Source: Nitrospirales bacterium
Lineage (GTDB): Bacteria > Nitrospirota > Nitrospiria > Nitrospirales > UBA8639
DNA: 51,771 bases
Reading direction: 5' to 3'
Assembly (NCBI GenBank): GCA_021604105.1
Contig: BQIW01000026.1
Coordinates: forward strand, 1 to 51,771
The translations under genes and the position numbers were made by a program. Each line of letters starts with the position of its first letter. Positions within the stretch are counted from its first letter, which is position 1. The notes beneath the pieces are model-generated. The model did not search any database, was not told the origin of the DNA, and saw nothing but the letters and a program-made list of their open reading frames with translations. Of the stretch, positions 32,278-40,707 are shown piece after piece.

Positions 32278-35200
32278 TTATTTGACTGCCACGGGCAACA
32301 CACTGCCCGTCTTCCCCCTGTCGATGGACGCTTGCTTGACCTCGCCAGCACCTCGTTCCAGGGGCAGGATCCGTTGGTCATTTTTAGGGAGAACCCTTAA
32401 ATAACCCCATTGCCCGGATTGGGAGTAAGGTAGTCGCTGATTATTCCAGACATAATCTGCTGGAAGCATATCCCGGCCTCCAGCTGACGGAATAAATACA
32501 TCAATGGTTTCGGATCCGGCGTATTCGACCACACTGATTTGGTCGGCCCCCGGCATGAAGGGTTCGATCGGCCATTCATGCTTTTCGACACTGAACATCC
32601 CATTTTGTTCGCTACTGGCACCAAACACATGAATCCTTACAGGATCCCCTGCATGTGCCATGATAATCGGAGTAACTGGATCCTGTGGGTCATCTACCTC
32701 ACAAGGCTGGAACATGCGTCCAAGAGTACATCCAACCTCTTCACGATAGAGATAGGGTTCAGACCGATAATTGACCCCGGTAAGTCCAGCAACATTCTGA
32801 ACATACGGCATAAAGCTGGTACCAATGATGTTGTCTTCATCTTGGAAAAGTAAAGCTACATCACGATAATTTTGGCGGTGCTCTTGACCAGGAATGGTTC
32901 GATCAACAATCACATCCGCTTCCCAGCTATTTTTAAGTGAAATATCCGCACCGGTCTTTGGATCGCGGTATTGTGACCCTTTCGGCCCGATAATAACCGC
33001 GCCGAACAATCCGTTTCGCGGGTTTAACATCACATTTCCCCAGTCCCATACCAAGGATGAAATCTCCCCGTTAAAAGGATCAGCATAATAGGTATAGGTC
33101 TTCGACTCTCCTGGGGCAATCGTTTGATCCCCTGGATTATTCCCAACGTTGGCCCCCAATGAATCTTGCGGATTAAAGGCCAGTGAGATTGCGGAGAAGG
33201 ATGCGCGGCTCTCCTTCATTTTATTTTTGAGATTCACTTTGAGGCAATCTCCCACGTTTGCTCGAATAGTCAATGGCATCGGATGGTAATCCCCTGCCAC
33301 TTTAGTGACCTCATCCTCAAGGACATAGATTTTGCCCTCAGGGTTTCTCAACTCGATTGTCCTCTCAAAGTCGATCTCAATAGATTCCGGAGCACTCGGA
33401 TTAAAACTCATCCCAGGAAAGTCCATGGCGACTACATTAAATGTCTTCACCGGAGCCTCTTCAGGACAAACAGGAAGGGGCTTTGGAATCTCATTCCGAC
33501 CTGAATATCCTGCTGGAAGCGGTTTTAGATCCTCCGTCATCTTATCCAGAACTCGGAGAATTCCCCAACCTCCCTCGGAGAATTTGGAGGAACGTCCATT
33601 AAAATGAATATAGTCTCCAGGTTGCAGACGAGGACCGCCTGCCTTTGGAACGACTAAATCATATCGCTCGGCAATTCCAATATGCATGGAATTTTTTCTA
33701 TTGGCATCACCGGCATATCGTTCGCTCAAAAACGTGTGCCCTGATATCGTCCAGGTCATCGTTTCATTCATCAGAGTGTGCAAAAGACGGATCACCACCG
33801 TATCTCCCAGGTATGCCCGCAATAAGGGCGTATCCGGATCCCCGTGTTCAGTGCTACTGAATATTTTTGAAGCATCGGGGTTCACCGCTAAACGTTGGGC
33901 AATGGGTTCGGCTCTGAAATTGAATCCGCTTCCCGTCGTATGTGTCCCTCCGTTGAGGAAGGGCATTGGGGTCATGAGGATATTATCAGGCATCATAAAT
34001 GACACCGTTTTCCCCGCTTCCAAGGCAACCTCGACCGGCTGCCCAGGGGGGTTGCCCGCCGTCACGATGTTGACCGTGTGAGGAACCGTATCATGAACCT
34101 GGACCACCATTTCCCGGAAGCTATTATCCACACCGTAGCCAACCGGTTCCACCGTATGGATATCCGCGATGGGTCCGCTCCTGACGAGTTTCCCGGTCGT
34201 AGGATCATGGTAGGTTGATCCCACGGGTTCCACCACTAATGTACCGAATCCACCATGTGGCCAAGTGGTGGCCCCAAAGGCATGGTCATGCCAAAACACC
34301 GTTCCCACGTCAGCATCCGCCCAGAGTCGTGATCGCACAAATTCCACAGTCACGATATCCCCTACGGGATGATCATGTTGCAAGGGCCGAACAAAGGAAA
34401 TGGTATCTCCCTTGATGGATTTGATTCGACGGATCTCGTTCCCTTTGACATTATCGGCACCAACCAGCAATTCCGTATTGACATGGTATTGCGCTGCATT
34501 TTTAACCTTAATACTGGAATCGCCCTTTTTTGCCTTGCCCGTCATCACGGTATTCATTGGCACGGGTAGGCCCTTTTTAGTCTTTTTCTCCAGCATGGTA
34601 AACGGACGGACAGACTGTTCGTAGGAAAAACCGGTAATCACCCCATCCGATGCCTGGTTGTCAAATTGAAGGAAATGAGGATGAATGTTAATTTTTGAGG
34701 ATTGAAAGTTGGTAAAATCGTCATCCAACCATTCGCTGGTCAGCGTATAGTCCACACAATCATAAATATTGGCACGAAACACCAACGGCAATTTTAAGTC
34801 GTTATTTTTTCGTATTTCCTCTTCCTCTTCATGGAGGACATAAATCAACCCATAGGGGTCAATGACAGGAGCTTCATCACCCTGGGCCCCGGCCATTTCA
34901 ATGGGAGTATTGATGAAATGAATATTGTAATATTTACGTCCGGCATTTTCCGGACACAAACTCCACCTTCCGTTTTCTCCCGGTTTGGCCGGCTCGGATG
35001 TCCGTAGACCATTTTCATCCTGATGAATCATTTCCAACCATGGGGCTGGATTATGATTTGGTGGGAACATGACCCGTTTGCCGAAATGCGGAGTCAGATG
35101 CGGCCATGAAACCTTCCCTGTCCTCGGCTCAAACAGAATCGGGCGCCGTTTGCCCGGGGTAGCCGATTGGTATTTGGGGTTCTCGATTGTGCTCTCTTTC

Positions 35201-37155
35201 TCGGACAAGGCTTTATTACCATCCCAAGCCCAATCCAATACCGTTGCATCATAGGAAAGAATTTGACCCTTTTCGTCATCTTTATGACCAGGCTTCCCTT
35301 GGGCCGGCAACTGAATTTCTACCCATTCTTTAATATTAACGACAGCTGGGTTGGTGTTCCAATTGCTTTTTCCCTTTTCAACTATCTTGAAGGTTTTCCC
35401 AAACCAATCGACCGTTTTACCAATCAATTGATCGGAAGTGACTCCCACCTTCATTCGACCTTTTCTATCCGGCAACTCTCTGAGGTTTGGCATGACATCC
35501 GTACGGTTGTCGTCTGTCTGCAAGGTATTATATACACGCCAATACCCCCACATTCCTGCAACGTAATGATGAGCAACATGGCAATGGAACAAGAAGTCAC
35601 CCGCCAGTTGCTGGCATAAGCCAGACCCACATTCCGTCTCCAAATCCAACGCTTCGGATGGCCCGATCACCTCGACATCAACCCGGTCAGTTTTTGTCCT
35701 GATAACCGGATATTTAACCGGACCGTTTTTCGCGGCATGCCACATCGGCATTTGATCGATCGCCCGTGGGCTTCTTGGCCATCGAATCGTCCCGCCGTGG
35801 GGATGGTGGGAATGGAATACTTCAGACCCTCCGTGAACCAACCTGAACTTGGCAGGATCCCCAAGATAGGATCGAGGAATCGTCGTTGGGGCATCCCCAA
35901 AGGTGTAAGAACTATATCCCATAGACTCGTCTTCAAATCCGAAGTATTCGTGCTGCACATGCATATTATTGATGCCAAATGGCTCACTCCGATAATTTAG
36001 AGCCCGAGCCCCAGGTCGGTAGGCATCGGTGAGAGGATCACGTTGGGGCAAAAAATCCCCATGTTTGTTCACCGGACGAAACGCTTCGTCACCCACCTCA
36101 TGGTAAATCAACACAAACTCACGAAAATCGGGACCCGTTCCATTTTTGATAATCGCCTGCCATCCACTGGCCAGGGGTGTTGCATCTCCGTTTCCCAAAG
36201 GATCCAAATATTCGGAGCCATGCGGTTCAACCACAAATGTCCCCATAAGGCCCATGACCGTCAATTCTCGGTCATTACTGAATGTATGAAATTGTCGGCC
36301 ACCCTCCTGGGTGTCCGGATGGATATACCACTCCATCTCTATAACTTCTCCTTCTTCAGCCACGCTATCGCGATTGGTTGTCGTCGCAGGCTGCCCGGTC
36401 TCGCTGATAACCATATTCGATCCATGGATATGAAGACTGACCGCCTCACCAAACTCCAGTTGGTTTCGGAGGGTGAATTTCACACAATCGCCTTGATTTC
36501 CCCTGATCACCAGAGGTTGAATCCATTGATCCTGAAGACCGTTGGTGACCGCGCCAGGGTCGCCATGGCCATCCGACTCTCTCGCCTCAGCATTCTTGGC
36601 TTCCTCTTCACGAACCTTTTCGATGTTTTCCGTCAGGACATACATGTACCCAGGGTAGTAATCAAGCCATTGATTGAGAGTAATCTCGGCATCAATGGCT
36701 GAAATATCATATTCCCTGACAGGGGCAGATGAAGGACAGGTTCCACCACTCGCTGCAACCGGCTCCACATTACGATCAGATGCCAACAGTAAATCCTGGC
36801 CTCCTGCGCCATATTGATGCATATTGGTCATCGTGTTGTAAAAACCGGTCGCTGTATGGTCGGCATGTTGAGCGCCTGACTCGTTTTCCATTCTCAGCAT
36901 GATCCGATCATGTTGGCGTTCCACCATGGCAGCTCGGTTCGGACGGCCTTCCTTACTGTCTTCCAAAATGGTCTGACCCTTTAATCGCTCTGCCCATTCA
37001 GGTGATTCTTGATGAGTCATCCCCGTTTTTTGATGGGTAGCGTGATCATGAACTTCTTCAGCCAGGAGTGTCCCCCCGGACAAAAAACTGGACCCCCCGA
37101 CTAATAATCCAATGGAAAGTGTGGTGATGGCTTTCCTAGATTTCATGTGAAACAT
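32278..37155 (-). CDS. Giant triplicated multicopper oxidase, secreted (MofA-size)
   Basis: The 1625-aa product has a signal peptide (LSIGLLVGGSSFLSGGTLLAEE). Three tandem cupredoxin units are visible at about 145-545, 740-1205 and 1235-1595. Each has an acidic/aromatic start with YVL, an NYRSEP or NFRAEP junction and an end like GYWRVYN, GILRVLD or GYLRVLP. Unit 1 carries HIHG (242-244), only one His in QFHTF (290), HSHHPH (448-453) and the type 1 site HCHVAHHYVAGM (524-535). Unit 2 has HPH (825-827) and HDH (956-958) but no motifs 3 and 4. Unit 3 has lost all copper motifs. Size and type recall the Mn-oxidising MofA; the substrate (Mn(II), Fe(II), Cu(I) or organics) is not determinable. AAGGAGG lies seven bases before the ATG. 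Confidence 0.9.
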   Translation of the reverse strand: MFHMKSRKAITTLSIGLLVGGSSFLSGGTLLAEEVHDHATHQKTGMTHQESPEWAERLKGQTILEDSKEGRPNRAAMVERQHDRIMLRMENESGAQHADHTATGFYNTMTNMHQYGAGGQDLLLASDRNVEPVAASGGTCPSSAPVREYDISAIDAEITLNQWLDYYPGYMYVLTENIEKVREEEAKNAEARESDGHGDPGAVTNGLQDQWIQPLVIRGNQGDCVKFTLRNQLEFGEAVSLHIHGSNMVISETGQPATTTNRDSVAEEGEVIEMEWYIHPDTQEGGRQFHTFSNDRELTVMGLMGTFVVEPHGSEYLDPLGNGDATPLASGWQAIIKNGTGPDFREFVLIYHEVGDEAFRPVNKHGDFLPQRDPLTDAYRPGARALNYRSEPFGINNMHVQHEYFGFEDESMGYSSYTFGDAPTTIPRSYLGDPAKFRLVHGGSEVFHSHHPHGGTIRWPRSPRAIDQMPMWHAAKNGPVKYPVIRTKTDRVDVEVIGPSEALDLETECGSGLCQQLAGDFLFHCHVAHHYVAGMWGYWRVYNTLQTDDNRTDVMPNLRELPDRKGRMKVGVTSDQLIGKTVDWFGKTFKIVEKGKSNWNTNPAVVNIKEWVEIQLPAQGKPGHKDDEKGQILSYDATVLDWAWDGNKALSEKESTIENPKYQSATPGKRRPILFEPRTGKVSWPHLTPHFGKRVMFPPNHNPAPWLEMIHQDENGLRTSEPAKPGENGRWSLCPENAGRKYYNIHFINTPIEMAGAQGDEAPVIDPYGLIYVLHEEEEEIRKNNDLKLPLVFRANIYDCVDYTLTSEWLDDDFTNFQSSKINIHPHFLQFDNQASDGVITGFSYEQSVRPFTMLEKKTKKGLPVPMNTVMTGKAKKGDSSIKVKNAAQYHVNTELLVGADNVKGNEIRRIKSIKGDTISFVRPLQHDHPVGDIVTVEFVRSRLWADADVGTVFWHDHAFGATTWPHGGFGTLVVEPVGSTYHDPTTGKLVRSGPIADIHTVEPVGYGVDNSFREMVVQVHDTVPHTVNIVTAGNPPGQPVEVALEAGKTVSFMMPDNILMTPMPFLNGGTHTTGSGFNFRAEPIAQRLAVNPDASKIFSSTEHGDPDTPLLRAYLGDTVVIRLLHTLMNETMTWTISGHTFLSERYAGDANRKNSMHIGIAERYDLVVPKAGGPRLQPGDYIHFNGRSSKFSEGGWGILRVLDKMTEDLKPLPAGYSGRNEIPKPLPVCPEEAPVKTFNVVAMDFPGMSFNPSAPESIEIDFERTIELRNPEGKIYVLEDEVTKVAGDYHPMPLTIRANVGDCLKVNLKNKMKESRASFSAISLAFNPQDSLGANVGNNPGDQTIAPGESKTYTYYADPFNGEISSLVWDWGNVMLNPRNGLFGAVIIGPKGSQYRDPKTGADISLKNSWEADVIVDRTIPGQEHRQNYRDVALLFQDEDNIIGTSFMPYVQNVAGLTGVNYRSEPYLYREEVGCTLGRMFQPCEVDDPQDPVTPIIMAHAGDPVRIHVFGASSEQNGMFSVEKHEWPIEPFMPGADQISVVEYAGSETIDVFIPSAGGRDMLPADYVWNNQRLPYSQSGQWGYLRVLPKNDQRILPLERGAGEVKQASIDRGKTGSVLPVAVK

Positions 37156-37432
37156 GGACCGGCCTCCTTAATGTGAAATAAACTGACAAACCGAAGACGT
37201 ATTCTACAAATTAAACAATCGATAATATTCCTTTAAAATTGTGGGAAGCGCAAAAGGTAATCCAATCGATTCAGGCTGTCAAGTCCGAACGGTATGAGTT
37301 TGATTTCATTGTATTTACAACTACTACAATTTAAAAATAGTTTAGTCCCTAACCCCAAAAGGAATATTTGAAAATAGCCATTTAAGGCCAGTGATTCATC
37401 GCCGGCTATTAAAAGCACGACCCCAAAAAAAT

Positions 37433-38287
37433 CTACGAGAGGGTGAGGCCTGCAAGGTACGAGGAAAAACTCTGCTGCAGAGCTATAGAAATGGGACCCG
37501 GCTTTCCATCCTGTATAGGTTGTCCATTCACTTGAATGACTGGCAAAACTTCAATTGTTGTGCCCACCAGAAAGACTTCATCGGATTGCAGAAGCTCCGA
37601 TAAACGAATTGGTCGAAATTGGACCTCCCAGCCTTTTTCCTGCGCTAAGATCACCACCTGTTGTTGCGTCACACCAGCCAGGACTAAATGATTTCGTTCC
37701 GGCGTGATAAGCACGCCATTTTTCACCGCAAAGATATTACTCGTGGCCCCCTCAGTCACCTGTCCGTCTCTTAAAAAAATCCCCTCAAAGGCCTTGGCCT
37801 CACGGGCTTGTTGCTTGGCCAATACATTGGGAAGCAAATTAAGGCTTTTGATATCACAGCGGTGCCATCGAGTATCCGGTAGGGTAATGACACTTACCCC
37901 TTGTTGGCACACTTCTACTGCCAAGGCAACCATCTGCCGGAAGGCTAAAAAAACCGTAGGGGCCCCATTGGAAGGGAAAGCATGCTCCCGCGGAGCGACT
38001 CCCCTGGTCACTTGGATATAAATTTTTCCTTCTTGGTATCCACTCTGCCGAAGTCCGGAAAGGAGGAGGCCCAGAAATTGGAGTGGCTCTATAGAAAAGT
38101 GAATCTTGATTTCTTTGGCACTCCTAATCAGCCTATTGAAATGTTCACTCCAAAAAGCAGGAACCCCATGGTAAGCACGAATCACCTCATAGACGCCATC
38201 CCCAAATAAAAATCCACGGTCATCTGGAGAGATCGAAATCTCTTCCAATGGTGAAAAATGCCCATTGAGATACCCAATATCCGGCAT
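37433..38287 (-). CDS. dat: D-amino-acid transaminase (PLP fold type IV)
   Basis: The enzyme exchanges amino groups between D-amino acids and 2-oxo acids, for example supplying D-glutamate or D-alanine for peptidoglycan. At 284 aa it has the family length. Motifs are YLNGHFSPLEEISISPDDRGFLFGDGVYEVIR, the PLP-lysine in TRWHRCDIKSLNLLPNVLAKQ (K147), VTEGATSNIFAVKNG, and LAGVTQQQVV. The RCDIKSLNLL context is typical of D-amino-acid transaminases rather than branched-chain transaminase or aminodeoxychorismate lyase, but the subfamily assignment is not absolute. It is the last gene of a four-gene minus-strand run. Confidence 0.85.
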   Translation of the reverse strand: MPDIGYLNGHFSPLEEISISPDDRGFLFGDGVYEVIRAYHGVPAFWSEHFNRLIRSAKEIKIHFSIEPLQFLGLLLSGLRQSGYQEGKIYIQVTRGVAPREHAFPSNGAPTVFLAFRQMVALAVEVCQQGVSVITLPDTRWHRCDIKSLNLLPNVLAKQQAREAKAFEGIFLRDGQVTEGATSNIFAVKNGVLITPERNHLVLAGVTQQQVVILAQEKGWEVQFRPIRLSELLQSDEVFLVGTTIEVLPVIQVNGQPIQDGKPGPISIALQQSFSSYLAGLTLS

Positions 38288-38300
38288 GTCCTGGTTTCAT

Positions 38301-38618
38301 TCAGGAAGACAACGGGGGGAGGACGGTGACATTAAACATCCGTCGATCTTCTGCTGTAAACTTCCATGCCATCCTTTTACTAAACTCCAAATGATGGGTT
38401 CCGGGTTCTAACGCCCGAAATTCAAATGATCGCCGGCCTGAATCTACCGCATTATTACTGACCGTTCGAAGAAACTCATCTCCCACTAATCCCAGTACTT
38501 TGGGGTCATAACTTGGGACCCATTGTTCCCCACGGGTCCGATCTTCCCATAAATGCACAAGAAACGTATTCGATTGGAAAACCTGAATCGCCTTTGCCTG
38601 AACCTGATCTGTTTCCAT
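38301..38618 (-). CDS. Chagasin-like (I42) protease-inhibitor-fold protein
   Basis: The 105-aa product has the chagasin pattern: an initial FLVHLWEDRTRGEQW (in place of the NPTTGY loop), FLRTVSNNAVDSGRRSFEFRAL (GxxG-like loop) and HHLEFSKRMAWKF (in place of the RPW loop), then the final strand MFNVTVLPP. The three inhibitor loops are only partly conserved, so inhibition of cysteine peptidases is not assured. No signal peptide is visible, unlike most bacterial I42 proteins. It lies 13 bases before dat in the same operon. Confidence 0.6.
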   Translation of the reverse strand: METDQVQAKAIQVFQSNTFLVHLWEDRTRGEQWVPSYDPKVLGLVGDEFLRTVSNNAVDSGRRSFEFRALEPGTHHLEFSKRMAWKFTAEDRRMFNVTVLPPLSS

Positions 38619-38666
38619 TCCCTCACCTTGACTAGACCGAAACTCATGCTACGTCTGTTGAGTCCG

Positions 38667-39059
38667 CTATTCTCCTGTTAGCCAATCACGTTTTTTTAAG
38701 CAAACAAACACATTTCCCTTATCAACCATCACATCATAATTCACCACACAATACCCTCCACCATCTGGTCCAAATCCAGAGCGAATGTCAAATTGCTGGT
38801 GATGCCACGGGCAAGAAACTAAAAAACCTTTTAATCGACCCTTGCCCAAAGAGGCTCCCTGGTGCGGACAGATATCATTAATCGCAAAACACCGATCACC
38901 AACGCGAAAAACAGCCACACTTTTGCCGTCGACCTTATATACACGCCCCTTTCCTTTTGGGATATCGTCCAGCTTCCCGACATACACAAATCCCTCTTTA
39001 GGACTCAGCGGTTCATAGGTTCGGCAGTCCATTCCATGCTCAAAATCTGAATCATTCAT
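38667..39059 (-). CDS. Rieske [2Fe-2S] ferredoxin-like protein
   Basis: The 130-aa protein has a single Rieske domain: FVYVGKLDDIPKGKGRVYKVDGKSVAVFRVGDRCFAI with the cluster ligands in CPHQGASLG and CPWHH (C-x-H ... C-x2-H). There is no membrane anchor or catalytic domain, so it resembles NirD-type or dioxygenase ferredoxins. The acidic N-terminus (MNDSDFEHGMD) might be shortened if ATG at residue 10 is used. It lies ten bases after the DUF192 gene. The partner enzyme is unknown. Confidence 0.85.
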   Translation of the reverse strand: MNDSDFEHGMDCRTYEPLSPKEGFVYVGKLDDIPKGKGRVYKVDGKSVAVFRVGDRCFAINDICPHQGASLGKGRLKGFLVSCPWHHQQFDIRSGFGPDGGGYCVVNYDVMVDKGNVFVCLKKRDWLTGE

Positions 39060-39068
39060 AACCGGTTG

Positions 39069-39566
39069 CTAAGAGACAAGCAAGGTAAACGTGACTTGGG
39101 CCCCTAACTGAACTTTGGCTTGGTCCACAAAACCAGCATTGGCCTCAACAATATAACGTGCATCTTGAGGCGGGGGCCCATACCAGGGGCATTGACTTTC
39201 ATTGCATGGAGGAGCCCTTTCGACTATATGCACGACTATTTTACTCTCATCAACCCAAATCACATCAACAGGAAATTGAAATTCTTTTGTCCAGACCCGA
39301 TGAAGACCTGAATCTTCAAAAATATAGATCATTCCCTCATCGGGAGGGAGAACATTTCTAAATGCCAATCCGAATAAAAGTTTTTCCGGTGTATCAGCAA
39401 CCTCCGCTTTCAACACCCCTCCGCTGGGAAAATTTACATTGATGACCTGAGTCTGTTCCGGGGCATTAAACAATAGGGCACCGGAAATCAGGAATAACGC
39501 CATTACCAGAAGAAAGACGATTCGCTTTTTACTAGGGCCCCCTTTACTTTGTAAAAAAGACAACAT
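39069..39566 (-). CDS. DUF192 family membrane-anchored protein
   Basis: I choose ATG 39566, with AGGGAG six bases upstream; the longer open frame to 39674 adds an unlikely N-terminus. The product has one TM helix (IVFLLVMALFLISGALLF) and the DUF192 domain: VEVADTPEKLLFGLAFR-type start, DEGMIYIFEDSGLHRVWTKE, FPVDVIWVDESKIVVHI, and ARYIVEANAGFVDQAKVQLG. A small Cys-containing insert (ERAPPCNESQCPWYG) is typical of part of the family. The function of DUF192 is unknown. It is the first gene of the run to dat. Confidence 0.85.
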   Translation of the reverse strand: MLSFLQSKGGPSKKRIVFLLVMALFLISGALLFNAPEQTQVINVNFPSGGVLKAEVADTPEKLLFGLAFRNVLPPDEGMIYIFEDSGLHRVWTKEFQFPVDVIWVDESKIVVHIVERAPPCNESQCPWYGPPPQDARYIVEANAGFVDQAKVQLGAQVTFTLLVS

Positions 39567-39790
39567 TGTTCTCCCTCTATCCTTATTTTCTAAAACCCCT
39601 TTTTCCTCAAGCCCTGCGCCGTTGCTCCAGACAAGCTCTTTTCTATAATTTCGAGATTTGCTCAAATACCACACCCACGATAAGATATCATGTAAGCTGA
39701 TATGATTTCAGCCAAAGCGAAGGATGGGCAACAACCCTTCGCATCACTTCCCCCAAGGAACAACATTACCTCATACCATGGAGGCCTCGT

Positions 39791-40123
39791 ATGCGCTACC
39801 TCCCAAATTTAATTCTTGCGCTTTCCCTAGTTTTCTTTTCCTCTACCAGCACCTCCGCTTCTCCATCGATTTCCACCGCCATCGACCGGTTTGTCTCTTC
39901 CCTCTACCCCAAGGGCAGCCATTACTTCTGGGTGATTAATAACACCACAACCGAGTCTCCGGAAGAAATGATTGTCGACCTCAACACCAGTGTCAGAAAT
40001 TTACCAGAGGATGAACCGACGGAGAGTCGGTTTTTATTATTGGTTGTCGAAGGAGAACTGCGTGCGGTTCAGAAAATTCCGTTGAACGCTAACGTGGATT
40101 GTCAGAGTGACGAAGAAGTGTAG
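39791..40123 (+). CDS. Small secreted protein of unknown function
   Basis: The 110-aa product begins with a signal peptide (MRYLPNLILALSLVFFSSTSTSA|SPS). The mature part of about 85 residues is acidic, has IDRFVSSLYPKGSHYFWVINNTTTESPEEMIVDLNT, and one Cys near the end (VDCQSDEEV). GGAGG lies six bases before the ATG. It is one of few plus-strand genes and stands alone, between a divergent DUF192 gene and a shared terminator. A leader hairpin (GCGAAGG/CCTTCGC, 39717-39742) lies upstream. No family recognised. Confidence 0.75.
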   Translation: MRYLPNLILALSLVFFSSTSTSASPSISTAIDRFVSSLYPKGSHYFWVINNTTTESPEEMIVDLNTSVRNLPEDEPTESRFLLLVVEGELRAVQKIPLNANVDCQSDEEV

Positions 40124-40145
40124 TTAATATACGCAATCAGGTAAT

Positions 40146-40181
40146 AAAAAAGCCCCATCCCTTGAATAGGATGGGGCTTTT
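40146..40181. terminator. Bidirectional rho-independent terminator
   Basis: AAAAGCCCCATCC pairs with GGATGGGGCTTTT around an 8-base loop. The A-run on the left and T-run on the right give T-tracts on both strands, so it can end both the 110-aa gene (plus) and the 165-aa cupredoxin gene (minus). Confidence 0.92.
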
Positions 40182-40209
40182 CTTACAAAATTAGGTCCAA
40201 GCAATGGCG

Positions 40210-40707
40210 CTACTTGGTCAAGATCAATAATTGTCCACCCAGGTGGGCTTCATGTAATTGACACTTGTAGTTCAATAAATTGTTCGATGTCACATATGTG
40301 AGATCACTCATGGGAATACCGATATATTTGGTTTCCCCAGGGGCCAAAACAAGCTTAATATGCATCGACGTTGGAGCGGCAAAAGCTGAATCAGCGGAAA
40401 GCTCAAAACCATGTTCCTTGTCCATATTGTTGGTTACTTTGAACAAAATAGGTCTTCCTGCCCTCCCACCTGTCCCAGTGGCCACAAGACTCAAAATAGA
40501 TGTCGCGGGATACCAGACTTTCTTTCCACCAATTTCCATGGCATTAAACTCAAGATCTACAGGCAGCTTTGTAAATGGCTGGCCCACGACAGACCCTGTT
40601 TCAAGGTCACCAATTTCCACACCACCGGACTGTAACGCAAATGCCCCCGTACTACCGGCCAAAACGAACACCACACTTAAAAGGACGGATAGAAGCACTC
40701 TGTGCAT
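40210..40707 (-). CDS. Small secreted cupredoxin with an unusual axial position
   Basis: The 165-aa product has a signal peptide (LSVVFVLAGSTGAFA|LQ) and a cupredoxin domain: RPILFKVTNNMDKEHGFELS (first His), APTSMHIKLVLAPGETKYIGIPM, and the C-terminal loop YKCQLHEAHLGGQLLI. Cys and His have amicyanin spacing (C-x2-H), but the residue where amicyanin has its axial Met (C-x2-H-x2-M) is His. A long N-terminal insert (residues 28-70, with KKVWYPATSIL) precedes the core. GAGGAGG lies before the ATG. It is probably periplasmic; a copper carrier or a high-coordination (red or green) copper site is inferred. Confidence 0.8.
   Translation of the reverse strand: MHRVLLSVLLSVVFVLAGSTGAFALQSGGVEIGDLETGSVVGQPFTKLPVDLEFNAMEIGGKKVWYPATSILSLVATGTGGRAGRPILFKVTNNMDKEHGFELSADSAFAAPTSMHIKLVLAPGETKYIGIPMSDLTYVTSNNLLNYKCQLHEAHLGGQLLILTK

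Noticed and set aside
36043-36702. 219-codon plus-strand frame
   Set aside because: It is antisense to the multicopper oxidase gene, whose domain pattern is continuous there.
37390-37412. Imperfect hairpin after dat
   Set aside because: It has mismatches, a two-base loop and no following T-tract.
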